DNA from: Buddleja alternifolia
Lineage: Eukaryota > Streptophyta > Magnoliopsida > Lamiales > Scrophulariaceae
DNA: 64,000 bases
Reading direction: 5' to 3'
NCBI GenBank assembly: GCA_019426215.1
Contig: CM033404.1
Span: 1,178,001-1,242,000 of the forward strand
Shown one piece after another: positions 1 through 9,901 of this stretch (position 1 is its first letter; each line of letters begins with the position of its first letter). Position numbers and translations under genes: made by a program. A model generated the notes under the pieces. The model was not told where the DNA came from. It saw nothing but the letters and a program-made list of their open reading frames with translations, and ran no database searches.

Positions 1-629
1 TTCGAAAAAAACCCAACTAAAAGAACTTGACAATGCAATTGCTTAACAAGCCACAAATCCCTCAACTTAACACAAGCCGTCAAAACCCCAGCAAAACTAT
101 ACTCATTAAACCCAATCCCCAACCTCCTCAACTCCATAAAACACCTCAAAGCCTCATCGAAACAACCACTCTGCACATACGCCATCGCCATTGTATTCCA
201 ACTCACACAATCCCTCTGAGGCATTCTATCAAACAACCTCTTTGCAGCTCTCGCCATCCCATTATTAGCATACCCAGATATCATATTGTTCCAAGAATAC
301 AAATTTCTCACACGCATTTTATCGAACACCTCGCGTGCCTTCACATGATCACCGCATTTCGCGTACATATTAATCAAATGGTTGGACAAGAACGTGGTGG
401 GGTGTTTAAAACCCGTCAGCTTCAAGTGAAGGTGCACTAATTGTCCCTCTTTAATGGATTTCGCATCGGCAGATTGTTGAATTAGAGATGCAATTATTTT
501 GGAGTTCAAACGGAAGCCTTTGCGAGATAAGAGAGGTAAAGTGTTAACGGCTTCACGGAGATTACATTCTCTGGTGAGATTAAAAAATTTTCGGATAATG
601 CAAGGGTGTTTAATTTGTTTGAGTTTCAT
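1..629 (-). CDS. Pentatricopeptide repeat (PPR) protein, PLS type, 5' part only
   Basis: This reading frame is open from an ATG at 629-627 to the left edge, about 209 codons, so the stop and most of the gene lie outside the window. An in-frame stop about 20 codons upstream of the ATG, with no other in-frame ATG between, fixes the start. The translation contains classic plant PPR signatures: NHLINMYAKCGD (about residues 84-94), AREVFDKM (98-105), SWNNMISGYANNG (112-124), LFDRMPQRDCVSWNTM (132-147) and a later FAGVLTACVKL block. Spacing of about 31-35 residues and the alternating motif types indicate a PLS-class PPR. Known members bind RNA in mitochondria or plastids and often act in C-to-U editing, usually with a C-terminal E or DYW domain, which would be off the window. 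From memory the sequence resembles Arabidopsis At2g21090, but that is unchecked. It lies 1.1 kb from the first dirigent gene and marks the boundary of the array. Confidence 0.9.
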   Translation of the reverse strand, partial: MKLKQIKHPCIIRKFFNLTRECNLREAVNTLPLLSRKGFRLNSKIIASLIQQSADAKSIKEGQLVHLHLKLTGFKHPTTFLSNHLINMYAKCGDHVKAREVFDKMRVRNLYSWNNMISGYANNGMARAAKRLFDRMPQRDCVSWNTMAMAYVQSGCFDEALRCFMELRRLGIGFNEYSFAGVLTACVKLRDLWLVKQLHCQVLLVGFFS

Positions 630-1733
630 AGCAAGAAGGGTACATGTGAACTCCGGCGAGCATCGCCGCCTGAGATTGGTGGTTTTGTGGTGTTCGCCGA
701 TGGCCGTTTAGTTAAATCTGGATCGGGATTATAGCAATGGTGGACTTGTTAATGGGCTTCTGTCTATAACCCATCAAATGAATGTTATTCAAATTGGATT
801 GATTCACTCTGAATCTACCCCTTATCAGGCCTGATCCAGAAGAATAGCAGGCCAGAGCTACTTTTTTATTTTTTGGATGTTTAAAGTTCAGGTAGGGTTG
901 GAATCGGTCATTTACTAGGGCGAGTGCATATTTCCGGGATCATATTTGGCTTATAGAAGTACTTAAAGATCACCTACCAATATAGCTCTCACGTTGACAG
1001 AGAGAATCTGACACACAATCTTGTAAGTGAAAGTGATTCGTCCTTACTAACAAAGCAACTACTGCATTGAAGATGTCAAAGAAAATTGGGACGTTAATGG
1101 GCTCGATTTTACTTTGGCTCATGGTCTACTTAAAGATCTGAAGGATCACATACGACTACAAGATTCACGATTAAAATATATATATATAAATATTTGAATT
1201 TGAGTGTTTACGGTGGTTCATATCCGAATTCTATAATTGCTAATTTATATTTTTAAATGAAAGAATCACTTACATTGTCAAGTCTTCTTCCCTTTTTTGG
1301 TTTTTAGTCAATTAGTTATTGAAATGGTATTGATGCATATTGTGACAATTGTGATTTACGCAAGAATCCAAATCATCTAATAGCAATACGTATTCAATGT
1401 AAGATTATTTTTTCGTAATAATATTTGAGACTTATGTGTTTTGAATATATTCTTTTTATGTGTGTTTTGTATAGGACTATTTAATTATACGGTGATTATT
1501 TGAGTGTGATCAAATTTGGTCTAATTTACTTAATTGAATCTTTTCTTTGAAAAAAAACATCAAACAGACTTGTTTGCATTCAACGATGAAATGTATAGCT
1601 ATTGATAGATCAATCAAGAGTGTAATCAGAAAAGACAACTGGGTAGGCTCGTATCTCAACAACCAAACTCGCTACTCACAAATCATTGACAAAAGATTAA
1701 ATGAAATAAAAAAGAAAAGAAAAATGGAATACA
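630..1733. other. Intergenic, PPR start to the first dirigent gene
   Basis: AT-rich spacer with short scattered ORFs lacking any recognisable domain. It contains the 5' flank of the PPR gene and the 3' flank of dirigent gene A1. I see no RNA gene or intact transposon. Confidence 0.6.
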
Positions 1734-2309
1734 TTAACTATAATGCATGACAATAACATTATACTCAACAACAGCATCTCCGGAGGTATCATTAAACATA
1801 ACAGTTTGTGCAGTGGCTATGCCTCGTGCCATTCGAAAAACACCAGAGCCACCAACAATAGGCATCTCTCGATACTCGTGGAGAATCGGATTGTGTCCAA
1901 GCACACTAATCGAGCTACCATTGTACTTGCCATCTGTGAACACATAATTAAGGGTCATAAGTAGATCCATCTCCTTGAACGAGGCCGAACCGTAGATTCC
2001 TTGAGCCCGGCCCACAATTTTGGAACCAAGCTCGGGCCCAACGGTCAATGCATTATCCATCATCCGAATAAAACCAAAAAATGTAGGGGATAAAATAGTG
2101 GAATTGGATTGGGCAACTACAATTGCAGTTGGATTTTCACCGCCAACAATATCATGAAAGTAGAAGTGAAGTTTGGTCACCTTTTCCTTTGCATTTGGAA
2201 GATTTTTGAACCATTTTTCTAGTGCTTCGGGCCCTTTAGCGATATTATTAGCATAAGCGATGGCATTTACTGCGGAGAAAAGCATAAGAATTGTGCATAT
2301 TTTGTCCAT
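1734..2309 (-). CDS. Dirigent protein A1
   Basis: Intronless, 191 aa. Residues 1-20 are a hydrophobic signal peptide, predicting secretion to the apoplast. The dirigent domain follows: KVTKLHFYFHDIVGG (about 44-57), VGRAQG (99-104), NGSS sequon (130-133), VGGSG (152-156) and ARG (161-163). Family members bind radical or quinone-methide intermediates in a beta-barrel and impose stereochemistry on coupling; the substrate here cannot be read from the sequence. By motif pattern it fits the DIR-b/d group rather than the classical pinoresinol-forming DIR-a group (inference). It is the near-paralog of A2 at 5058-5630. The stop has drifted, so the protein ends HYS instead of HY. A TATA box lies about 75 bp upstream of the ATG. 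It is the first gene of a repeated A-B block. Confidence 0.95.
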   Translation of the reverse strand: MDKICTILMLFSAVNAIAYANNIAKGPEALEKWFKNLPNAKEKVTKLHFYFHDIVGGENPTAIVVAQSNSTILSPTFFGFIRMMDNALTVGPELGSKIVGRAQGIYGSASFKEMDLLMTLNYVFTDGKYNGSSISVLGHNPILHEYREMPIVGGSGVFRMARGIATAQTVMFNDTSGDAVVEYNVIVMHYS

Positions 2310-2380
2310 CTCTGTTTCCTAACCAAAGATGAAGACTGGGATTACAAGGATGTCTTGGAGTCTAGAATTCTAAGGATGTC

Positions 2381-2390
2381 GTATATATAG
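2381..2390 (-). promoter_or_regulatory. TATA box of dirigent A1
   Basis: Minus-strand CTATATATAC, 72-81 bp upstream of the ATG at 2309. The homologous position in paralog A2 has become a long (TA)n tract. Confidence 0.7.
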
Positions 2391-2446
2391 TACGAGATAT
2401 ACAATTGGCCGGCCAATGTGACAATAGGATGCTTAAATTATACTAA

Positions 2447-3003
2447 GGGAAAATTACACGTAAACCACCTGAGGTTTGCTCAAAGTACAGATAAACCTCT
2501 CTTATTTTTCAAATTACATTTACCCCCTTCACCTATGTGTCCGGCTTATAGGAAACCCCTCCGATGACTTTTCGATCCAAAAAATCTATGCAAACTTCCT
2601 ATTTTACCTTCTGTGCTCCCATCAAACATGTAAAGACAAAAATTCCCTTGGGGACAAATATAATGTTTTAGATAACTTTTATAAAATAAATAATGATTAT
2701 TAATAAATTAGAAATTAAAATGAGTTCAGAAAATAATTTTTCAAAATTATAAGTATCCAAAATAATTATATAAAATATTATAATTATCATTTAAAATATT
2801 TATTAAAAAAAATAGAAACAAAATTATAATTATTCAAAATATTATACCAAGAATTTCATCATCTTCACCTAAATTAAGAACGTAAATTATATAATTCAGA
2901 AAACTAAGCCTTAAATTTCAGAACAGGGAAATTTAAAACAAAATGAGGGTTTTTTTTATAATTACATGATACATGAGGGGGTCTTTGTGTAATTATTCTT
3001 TCC
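2447..3003. mobile_element. MULE-like small TIR element (copy a), approximate ends
   Basis: The left end reads GGGAAAATTACACGTAAACC. The right end, read inverted, has AATTACACAAAGACCCCCTC. These match the termini of the elements at 28123, 36742 and 42837. The interior is AT-rich with no ORF. A clean target-site duplication is not visible, so the right boundary is uncertain by several bases. It lies in the upstream region of A1, about 140 bp from the ATG. Confidence 0.55.
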
Positions 3004-3510
3004 ATAATCAAATTGATTTTATATCAATCAAGAATTGCCTTTTCTTTTTTTCCTGCCGTCCAACACCAGAAGACTGTTTCCATGGCCCATGGGCACAAGT
3101 AAAAGAGCATATTTCAAGTCTGCAGGGCTGCAGCTGATTTATTTATTGTGTTTTACATAAGTTTCTTTGACTCGCTCTTTGTGAAATGATAACATATGGA
3201 GAGGCTTGTGGGAGCTCTTAGAACTCTAAATCTCGGGACAATTATTATTATCTAAGTGTGCTTAATGTTGGATTCATTGCAGATTAACAAATGTTATACA
3301 TAGGCCCCGAACACAATTTACTCAAGGAGTCCAAGTACATTGCATGAATTATATTTGGGCCCAAGCTCAATTTCTTATTGCAAACTTTGGGAAAGAAGCT
3401 AAGTGGATGCTTCACCTACATTTTTCCCAATAAAAACCACTTTAGACAAAAGCCACCAATAAAAGAAGAAAGCCCATTTCACCAATTATTTGAAAGTATC
3501 AAAAGAAGAT
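3004..3510. other. Intergenic between A1 and the B1 pseudogene
   Basis: No gene. About 3020-3180 (poly-pyrimidine stretch, CCGTCCAACA, and a CTGCAGGG-containing block) is repeated at about 6600-6730 upstream of A2, showing that the two A-B blocks share their spacers. Confidence 0.6.
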
Positions 3511-3902
3511 GGGTAATGTCGCTATTAGTACCTCAACTTTACGTGTAGAATTATTTTAGTTCCTGAACTTCCAATTGTATCAATTGAGTCCCTCAACTCA
3601 ACAATATATTTCAATATGGTCCCTCGTTTCAATGTTCTGTTAATTTTGGCCGGAAAGTTGATCATGTGACATGCGCATGACCAAATTAAAGGTAATCCCA
3701 AAGTTGAACCGACAATTATACCCTTAAAATATGGCATGTGTGTGGCACGTGACCAACTTTCGGTCCAAAATTGATCGAAAATCGGCCGAAGGGACCACAT
3801 TGAATCAAATTATTGAGTTGAGAGACTCAATCGACGAAATTATAAATTGGGATTAAAGTGATTCTAAACGTAAAATTGAGAGACTAAAAGTGACATTAAC
3901 CC
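3511..3902. mobile_element. 392-bp MULE-type MITE downstream of the B1 pseudogene
   Basis: The terminal inverted repeats begin GGGTAATGTC (left) and GGGTTAATGTCACTTTTAGT (right, inverted) and extend with similarity for about 60 bp. The flanking 9-mers AAAGAAGAT (3502-3510) and AAAGAAGAA (3903-3911) match at 8 of 9 positions, the size expected of Mutator-like elements. The paralogous B2 flank (about 7990-8050) lacks the insert. No transposase is encoded. Confidence 0.75.
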
Positions 3903-3930
3903 AAAGAAGAAGGAATTGGGAGGAAGAATC

Positions 3931-4395
3931 TCAATAATGAAGCACCATGACATTGTATTCCACAACCTCATTACCCATTTTTGCATTAAACTTCGTTGTA
4001 GCAATCCATTGTGAAAGCCTGAAACATCAGATCCACCAATTATTGGCGTTTCGAGATACTCATACTTAATCGGGTTGTAGCCCAATATACTAAGCGTGCT
4101 TTCATTATACTTCGTCATCAGTAAACACGAAATGTAGTGTCATAAGTAGGCATAGCTCTTTTGATGAGCAATAGGCCGTGATCCCTTGAGCGGTTGAGCC
4201 CAGCCCACAACCTTCGATTTGGGGTCCGACCCAACTGTCAATAGAAGTAAAGTTTGGTTACTTTTTCCTTTGCATTAGGAAGCTTTTTAAACCATTTTTC
4301 AACATTTTGGGACCTTTTTGTGTAGCATCAGCAGAAACAAGCAATGGAATTAGTATTGAGTAAGAAAGAACTAAAATCAAGTTTGGGTTTCTGAT
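3931..4395 (-). pseudogene. Dirigent B1 pseudogene
   Basis: A decayed copy of B2 (8055-8633). The C-terminal half is recognisable (NESTLSILGYNPI, EYNVMVLH-type end, stop at 3931-3933), and so is the signal peptide (NLILVLSYSILIPLL). Three classes of damage are visible. The ancestral ATG is ATC at 4393-4395. About 110 bp is deleted from the middle, so the strand between the DIV/DVV motif and the NPLTLG block is missing. Small indels split the frame in the VGRAQG and ARG regions. No functional dirigent protein is expected. Its order after A1 repeats the A2-B2 arrangement. Confidence 0.85.
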
Positions 4396-5057
4396 CTTTG
4401 TGTGTGTATGTATGTGAAAATTGGAATATGATCTAATGATGTTGGACCTTGGGTCATAGCCCACTACAAAATCTGATGATCACAAGGACTACTACAAGAT
4501 CCAAGATTAAAAATAAATGATTAAATAAATAAATATTTAAAATTTGAGTGATTATAGTGGTTCATAGATCTTGTTTTTAAATGGAGGAGGCAATCACATC
4601 ATCTAAGTCTTCTACCCTCCTTTTCTTTTATTTAAATTAAATTTATTGAAATAATACAGATACATCTTATGACAATAGATTCCTCTAATAACAAACTGTA
4701 TTGAATATAAGATTATTATATCACTATAACATTTGACATCTACGACTTGATCATAATTTCATTGACAATGATAAAAATAGTGATTAATCCCAAATCAAGT
4801 ATTATAAACATTTGTCATGGAATGATTGGTTAAGTATGATCAAATTTAATTGGTTAATTAAACTTTTTTTTATTAAAAAATCAAAATATTTATTTTACAA
4901 CCAAATGTATGTCTATCAAGTATAATATTTAATAGATCAATCAAGAGTGCCATAAGAAAAGACAATCAAGCACGCATTTCAACAACCAAACTTATTGTAT
5001 CACAAAGCGTTGACAATAGATGAAATAAACAAAAGAAAAACTACATTAACTAATGTA
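4396..5057. other. Intergenic, B1 pseudogene to A2
   Basis: AT-rich. It includes the decayed promoter of B1 and a stretch (about 4500-4990) collinear with about 1150-1690 next to A1, as expected from block duplication. No other gene was seen. Confidence 0.6.
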
Positions 5058-5630
5058 TCAATAATGCAGAACAATGACATTATACTCAACAACAGCATCT
5101 TGGGTGGTAAGATTAAACCAAATTGTTTGCGCAGTAGCGATTCCCCGAGCCAATCTAAAAATGCCAGAGCCACCGACTATAGGCATCTCTCGATACTTGT
5201 GGAGAATCGGGTTATGCCCAAGTACACTAATCGTGCTACCATTATACTTGTCACCTGTGAACACGTAATTGAGGGTCATGAGTAGACCTATCTCCTCAAA
5301 TGAGGCCGAACCGTAAATTCCTTGAGCCCGGCCCACAATTTTGGAATCGGGTTCGGGCCCAACGGTCAACGCATTATCCATCATCCGAATTAGACCAAAA
5401 AAGGTAGGAGATTGGAAAGTGGAATTGGATTGGGCAACTGTGATAGCACTTGGATTCTTGCCACCCACAATATCGTGAAAATAGAAGTGAAGTTTAGTTA
5501 CCTTTTCCTTAGCATTTGGAAGATTTTTGAACCAATCTTCTACTGCTTCGGGCCCTTGAGCAATATTCTTAGCATGAGTAATGACACTTACTATGGAAAA
5601 AAGCATAAGAATGGTGCATAATTTATCCAT
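5058..5630 (-). CDS. Dirigent protein A2
   Basis: Intronless, 190 aa. Signal peptide about 1-20; FYFHDIVGG at 49-57; VGRAQG 99-104; NGST 130-133; VGGSG 152-156; FRLARG 158-163; C-terminus LHY. The mature protein has no cysteine and several NxS/T sequons, consistent with a glycosylated secreted beta-barrel. It is collinear with A1 and differs mostly by conservative substitutions, so it is a recent tandem paralog. The start is supported by alignment with A1 and by an upstream TATA/(TA)n element. As for A1, I infer DIR-b/d membership; the coupling substrate is unknown. Confidence 0.95.
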   Translation of the reverse strand: MDKLCTILMLFSIVSVITHAKNIAQGPEAVEDWFKNLPNAKEKVTKLHFYFHDIVGGKNPSAITVAQSNSTFQSPTFFGLIRMMDNALTVGPEPDSKIVGRAQGIYGSASFEEIGLLMTLNYVFTGDKYNGSTISVLGHNPILHKYREMPIVGGSGIFRLARGIATAQTIWFNLTTQDAVVEYNVIVLHY

Positions 5631-5700
5631 CTCTTTATCCTAACCAAAGATGAAGACTAGAATTTCAAGGATGTTGGAAGACTAGAATGCTAAGGATGTC

Positions 5701-5728
5701 GTATATATATATATATATATATATATAG
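5701..5728. repeat. (TA)n microsatellite at the TATA-box position of A2
   Basis: About 28 bp of alternating TA, 71-98 bp upstream of the A2 ATG, exactly where A1 has a single CTATATATAC TATA box. Confidence 0.8.
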
Positions 5729-5949
5729 TAACTAGTAAGAGATACACATTTGGCTTGTCAATGTGATTATAAGATGCTGATATCTTAATTACTAATTGTT
5801 AATAATTAATTCTGGTATATATATATTTTTTTATAAGGCATAAACTTCCAGCATATTGCTATTTTCTTTAAGGGAATAAAATTTGTTTTAAGGGCTTAAA
5901 TAATGCCAAATTTTGCCATTTATTTCCCCTCCAAATTTAAGGAAACCAA

Positions 5950-6130
5950 TCCATGCTTGTAAGTCTAGTGGTAGCAGCTTCCACTTTCAAGTGGGAGGTC
6001 CTGGATTCAATCACAATCACAAGTTGTGATTTTTCACTCATTATTTGGAATCTTATAGAATCTGTGTGACTCATAATTAAAAACTATCGGCCCAAGTTTG
6101 TCGGGTCAGGTTATCCCCTTCGTCTAGAAT
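5950..6130 (+). repeat. Possible tRNA-derived SINE
   Basis: An A-box-like GTCTAGTGGTAGCAG and a B-box-like GGTCCTGGATTCAATC lie about 30 bp apart, the layout of plant SINE heads. The tail and target-site duplication are not clear, so this may be a truncated copy. Confidence 0.4.
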
Positions 6131-6135
6131 TTAAT

Positions 6136-6600
6136 TTAATTGTTTTTGAAGTAACTCATATTTATTCATTTTTTGGTAATTTAATTAGGAATTCAACTCA
6201 ATCAAATTTCAACTAAGTTCGAGTAAATTAACTAATTGATATGATATTTTATGCTTTCGTGTTTAGCAAACTAAACTCTAGTTTGACTTGAGCAAATATA
6301 AGTATAAAATTTATTCATAATTTGAAGTCTTTCCACAACCGAATTGATTTTAATGTTATTTTATTTTATTTAATTTTTTTGAAGTAACTCATATTTATTT
6401 ATTTATTGGTAATTAAATTAGGAATTCAACTCAATCAAATTTCAACTAAGTTCGAGCAAATTAACTAATTGATATGACATTTTATGCTTATGTGTTTAGC
6501 AAACTAAACTCTAGTTTGACTTGAGCAAATATAAGATTAATATGTATTCATAATTTGAAGCTTTCCAAAACCGAATTGATTTTAATATTATTTTATGCAA
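6136..6600. repeat. Tandem duplication, about 233-bp unit, two copies
   Basis: The block containing GAAGTAACTCATATTTATT, GGAATTCAACTCAATCAAAT and TTTAGCAAACTAAACTCTAG occurs twice in direct orientation. The same landmark begins at 6148 and 6381, a period of 233 bp. The two copies differ by scattered substitutions. Confidence 0.85.
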
Positions 6601-8054
6601 ATCAAATTAGATCAACCTAGAATTGCTCGGTTTTTTTTCTACCGTCCAACATTAGAAGATTATGTACGTGGCCGCGAATAAAATAGCATATCCCAAGCAG
6701 CCTGCAGGGTTGCTGCTGATTTATTTGTTTGTGTTTAATTCATTTTCAATTTGCAACTCCAATAATTGAACTGTCTCAAATGCGTGTAAGGAAAGGATAT
6801 CCCCAACAACTTATTCATAAAATATTTATTGATTATGTTTTGCTCAATTAATCTCATAATAATAGGAAAAAAATTAGTTCTTCACAAAGCATATAACATA
6901 AGTTTCTTTGACTCCCTTCTTCAGTAATAACATATGGAGTTTATTAGAGCTTTCAAAATTCGGAGTTTCAAGATCATCTTTCTTCTTAAAAAAATGATCA
7001 AACGAATAAATAGGAGATTTAATAGATCAATGATTTTTTTTAATGAATCAGTTACATAATTCATGTCATGAATGTCAAATTATGATAAATTACAACCAAC
7101 TTACAACTATTACTATCAACTAGCAACAACTGTTGACGCGATTTAATTTTTACACTAAGAAATCGTATAACATAAATCAGATTATACTTTGAACAAACAC
7201 GAGACTTCTAAAACGAGAAGATAAATAATAATGCAGGAGAGAGGATTTTATTGCTGTGAATGTTGATATTCTTGAGAGGAAATACAAAGATGCATTCTAT
7301 TTTTTGAGTAGAATGAATGTAAAACTTTACAAGTATAATTCTAGCCTATTTAAGACCATTTGGCCGCCCCCCCTCTCTCTCCCTCTTTGCATAGGGGGCG
7401 TTTTTGTGTAGTGGAGGGGAAAATGGGGGTCATTTCCCCTATTTTAGGGGATAGCAGGTGGTTGTTGACTTAGTCCACTTCTTTTCTTTACCAACCATGC
7501 ATGCGAGCCTCCGTTTAGCTAGTCGTCACCTTGCTTGTCAGCTATTCCACTAGTTAAACCATGGGGTTACCTATATGCTTGGTTGTTGAACTTACTCCTT
7601 GTATAAACACCCTTTTAGAGCTTCTATGTTGGGCTTTACTTCCATTAATTTGGCCCAATTCATCATAGGGCAATGTGGCCCATTTGTTACTAGGCCCAAT
7701 AAGAGAAGTGAAATTTATGGACATATCAACTATGAAAGTAGATAGAAACCATACAATTTTTTTGTGAAAGTAGAATCCAAAACTTCTAATACTAAAGGGC
7801 CTTAATTTTAGTGATGGGGTCTAAGTTAGACTCCACTGACAATAGCTCAATAGATTAAACAGTGTAATTTATTGTGCACTACATTTGTTTTCTTCCATCA
7901 TTTGGACTACATTAAGAACCAAACAAAATGTTACATCACGTACCTAAATTGGTACTGGGCACTCAAAGTTTATCCCTAGAACAAAGCTAGCAATTATTTG
8001 AAACTATCAAAAAAGGAAAAAAAAAAAAAAAGGAATAGAAATGGGAAGTGAATT
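6601..8054. other. Long intergenic region, A2 to B2
   Basis: No gene. 6600-6730 repeats the spacer found at 3020-3180. 7131-7731 begins TGTTGAC and ends ATCAAC and has the composition of an LTR, but no target-site duplication is visible, so I leave it unassigned. 7800-8054 is the 3' flank of B2. Confidence 0.5.
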
Positions 8055-8633
8055 TCAATAATGAAGCACCATAACATTGTATTCAACAACCGCATTACCC
8101 GTTTTTGCATTAAACTTCGCCGTATTAGCCGTGGCAATCCCTCGTGCCAATCGAAATACACCAGATCCACCAACTATGGGCATCTCACGATACTCATAGT
8201 TAATCGGGTTGTAGCCCACTATACTAAGCGTGCTTTCATTATACTTCCCATCCATAAACACGAAATTTAGTGTCATAAGTAGGCATAACTCGTCCGACGA
8301 AGCGGAGCCCGTGATCCCTTGGGCCCGGCCCACAACCTTGGATTTGGGCCCCGAACCCAATGTCAATGGATTGTCTATAATGGAGACGAGCCCAAAATAT
8401 GAAGGCGAGGTAAAGGTGGAGTTGGCCCGAGCCACCGAGATCGAGGTGGGATTCTTACCACTTACGACGTCGTGGAAGTAGAAGTGAAGTTTGGTCACTT
8501 TCTCCTTTGTGTTAGGAAGCTTTTTGAACCATTTTTCGACATTTTTGGGCCCTTTTTGTAGAGCATCAGCAGAAACAAGTAGTGAAATTAGTATTGAATA
8601 AGAAAGAACTAAAATCAAGTTTGGGGTTCTCAT
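8055..8633 (-). CDS. Dirigent protein B2
   Basis: 192 aa from the ATG at 8633. The reading frame continues upstream to 8873 without a stop, but I chose the internal ATG for three reasons: it begins a good signal peptide (residues 1-24), it aligns with the B1 copy, and a TATA box lies about 50 bp upstream. Motifs: FYFHDVVSG about 51-59, VGRAQG 101-106, NEST sequon 132-135, VGGSG 154-158, RLARG 161-165, C-terminus LHY. There is one unusual mature cysteine at about 117 (DELCLLM). It is the intact partner of the B1 pseudogene. Secreted dirigent protein, probably DIR-b/d; substrate unknown. Confidence 0.93.
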   Translation of the reverse strand: MRTPNLILVLSYSILISLLVSADALQKGPKNVEKWFKKLPNTKEKVTKLHFYFHDVVSGKNPTSISVARANSTFTSPSYFGLVSIIDNPLTLGSGPKSKVVGRAQGITGSASSDELCLLMTLNFVFMDGKYNESTLSIVGYNPINYEYREMPIVGGSGVFRLARGIATANTAKFNAKTGNAVVEYNVMVLHY

Positions 8634-8680
8634 ATTTGTGTGTGAATATTGGCATATGATAAAGGTCAAGTTGAGAGGGA

Positions 8681-8690
8681 TATTTATATG
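8681..8690 (-). promoter_or_regulatory. TATA box of dirigent B2
   Basis: Minus-strand CATATAAATA, 48-57 bp upstream of the ATG at 8633. It argues for the 192-aa start over the longer frame. Confidence 0.65.
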
Positions 8691-9351
8691 GGAAATAGTA
8701 ATTTTATAATTTAATTTTATTAAAAAAAAAGCCATCAGCTGGGAGCCCATGTGTGGAATTATTGGTTTTAGCAAAGTATTGAATTTATTTATGGTTTTCC
8801 ATGCATCAGTCTCTTTCTCTGTCCCACAATAAATAACAGAAATCAAGGGAGAGAGAAAGAAAAAAGAATACAAATGTAATTTGGTTTACCATTGGAATCT
8901 TTGATCATAAAAGCAATAAATCAAATAATACTTGCGTTCAACAATTAATTATTAGCCAATTTACTTTATTTGTATTTCTATGAATTAAACTTGGAAAATG
9001 GATAATTCAATATATTTATTTTAAATAAAATTCCATCCAACTTTGTATTTCCCCTTAGATTTCCGACCTCCGCTATTGTAGAGCAAGGAATACATACTTA
9101 TTTTTCATCCTCATTTTCTGAACAAAACCACGTGCAAATGGATGTGCAGGATCCCATGTTTTGACTTTTGACTTTTGATGGCTATTACTACAATTTTTCC
9201 AAAATAAATATCCATCCTCGAAGTCATTGCTCTCATATTTTATATTTTGCAAGTATTTCGTGTATCATGTTACAAACAAGATGGGAGATGCATCATGCGG
9301 TACGAAAATCAATCTGAAAACATTACCATAATTTCTCCTATTAGTTAAAAC
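8691..9351. other. B2 upstream region
   Basis: No gene. 9060-9200 has a homologous copy at about 24205-24350. Both contain a CACGTG G-box (9129-9134 in this copy) within a conserved run ending CATGTTTT-ACTTTTGAC. The G-box is a common bZIP/bHLH site; its use here is unproven. Confidence 0.5.
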
Positions 9352-9834
9352 TGTTGTGGAACTCAGAGTCATATTCCACCAAATATAGAAATAGCGAGGG
9401 AAATATTGTACTAGAAAACCACACTAGATTTAATTCCCAGGAAAGATTGGAGGCGTCACAACGGTCGCGCTTAAAACCCAACCTCCTAGACAGAATTAAC
9501 TAGACGAATTTAATAGCACAATATAACACTACAACTATAACTAACAATGGCTACTTGAAGAATAGCACAAAATAAAGAACACCAAATTTAACGAGGTTCG
9601 GCTAATTTAGCCTACGTCCTCGGACCCCAGCAAAATATTTCACTAAAGGACTAAAGTGAAACTATTACAAACTATAGAGGAAGAAAGAAGAAATTGCTAA
9701 AAGACTTAGACAATTTGGGATATCTTCTAAGGTGAAGAGAAGACCCACTTTTATACAACAAAAGAGCCTTCCACTTCAAATGTTTTCCTATGTGGGACTT
9801 TTACTCTTCTTTTGAAATGAGCCATTCTTCAACA
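9352..9834 (-). repeat. 3' LTR of Copia element 1
   Basis: 483 bp, bounded by TG/CA dinucleotides. It is identical to the other LTR except for three substitutions and one 1-bp indel near 9803-9831. Confidence 0.95.
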
Positions 9835-9901
9835 AATCTCCACCTTGGCGAATTTCAAAATCTTCACTCTCCTCATCAAACGGGGTCACCAAAACCAATC
9901 T

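Noticed and set aside
27..440. Forward-strand open frame of 137 codons at the left edge
   Set aside because: It is the antisense shadow of the PPR gene; the minus-strand frame carries clear PPR motifs.
7131..7731. Possible solo LTR (TGTTGAC...ATCAAC)
   Set aside because: The ends are only roughly TG...CA and no target duplication matches, so it is mentioned only in the spacer description.
8634..8873. N-terminal extension of 80 codons on dirigent B2
   Set aside because: The signal peptide begins at the internal ATG, a TATA box lies inside the putative extension, and no paralog has it.
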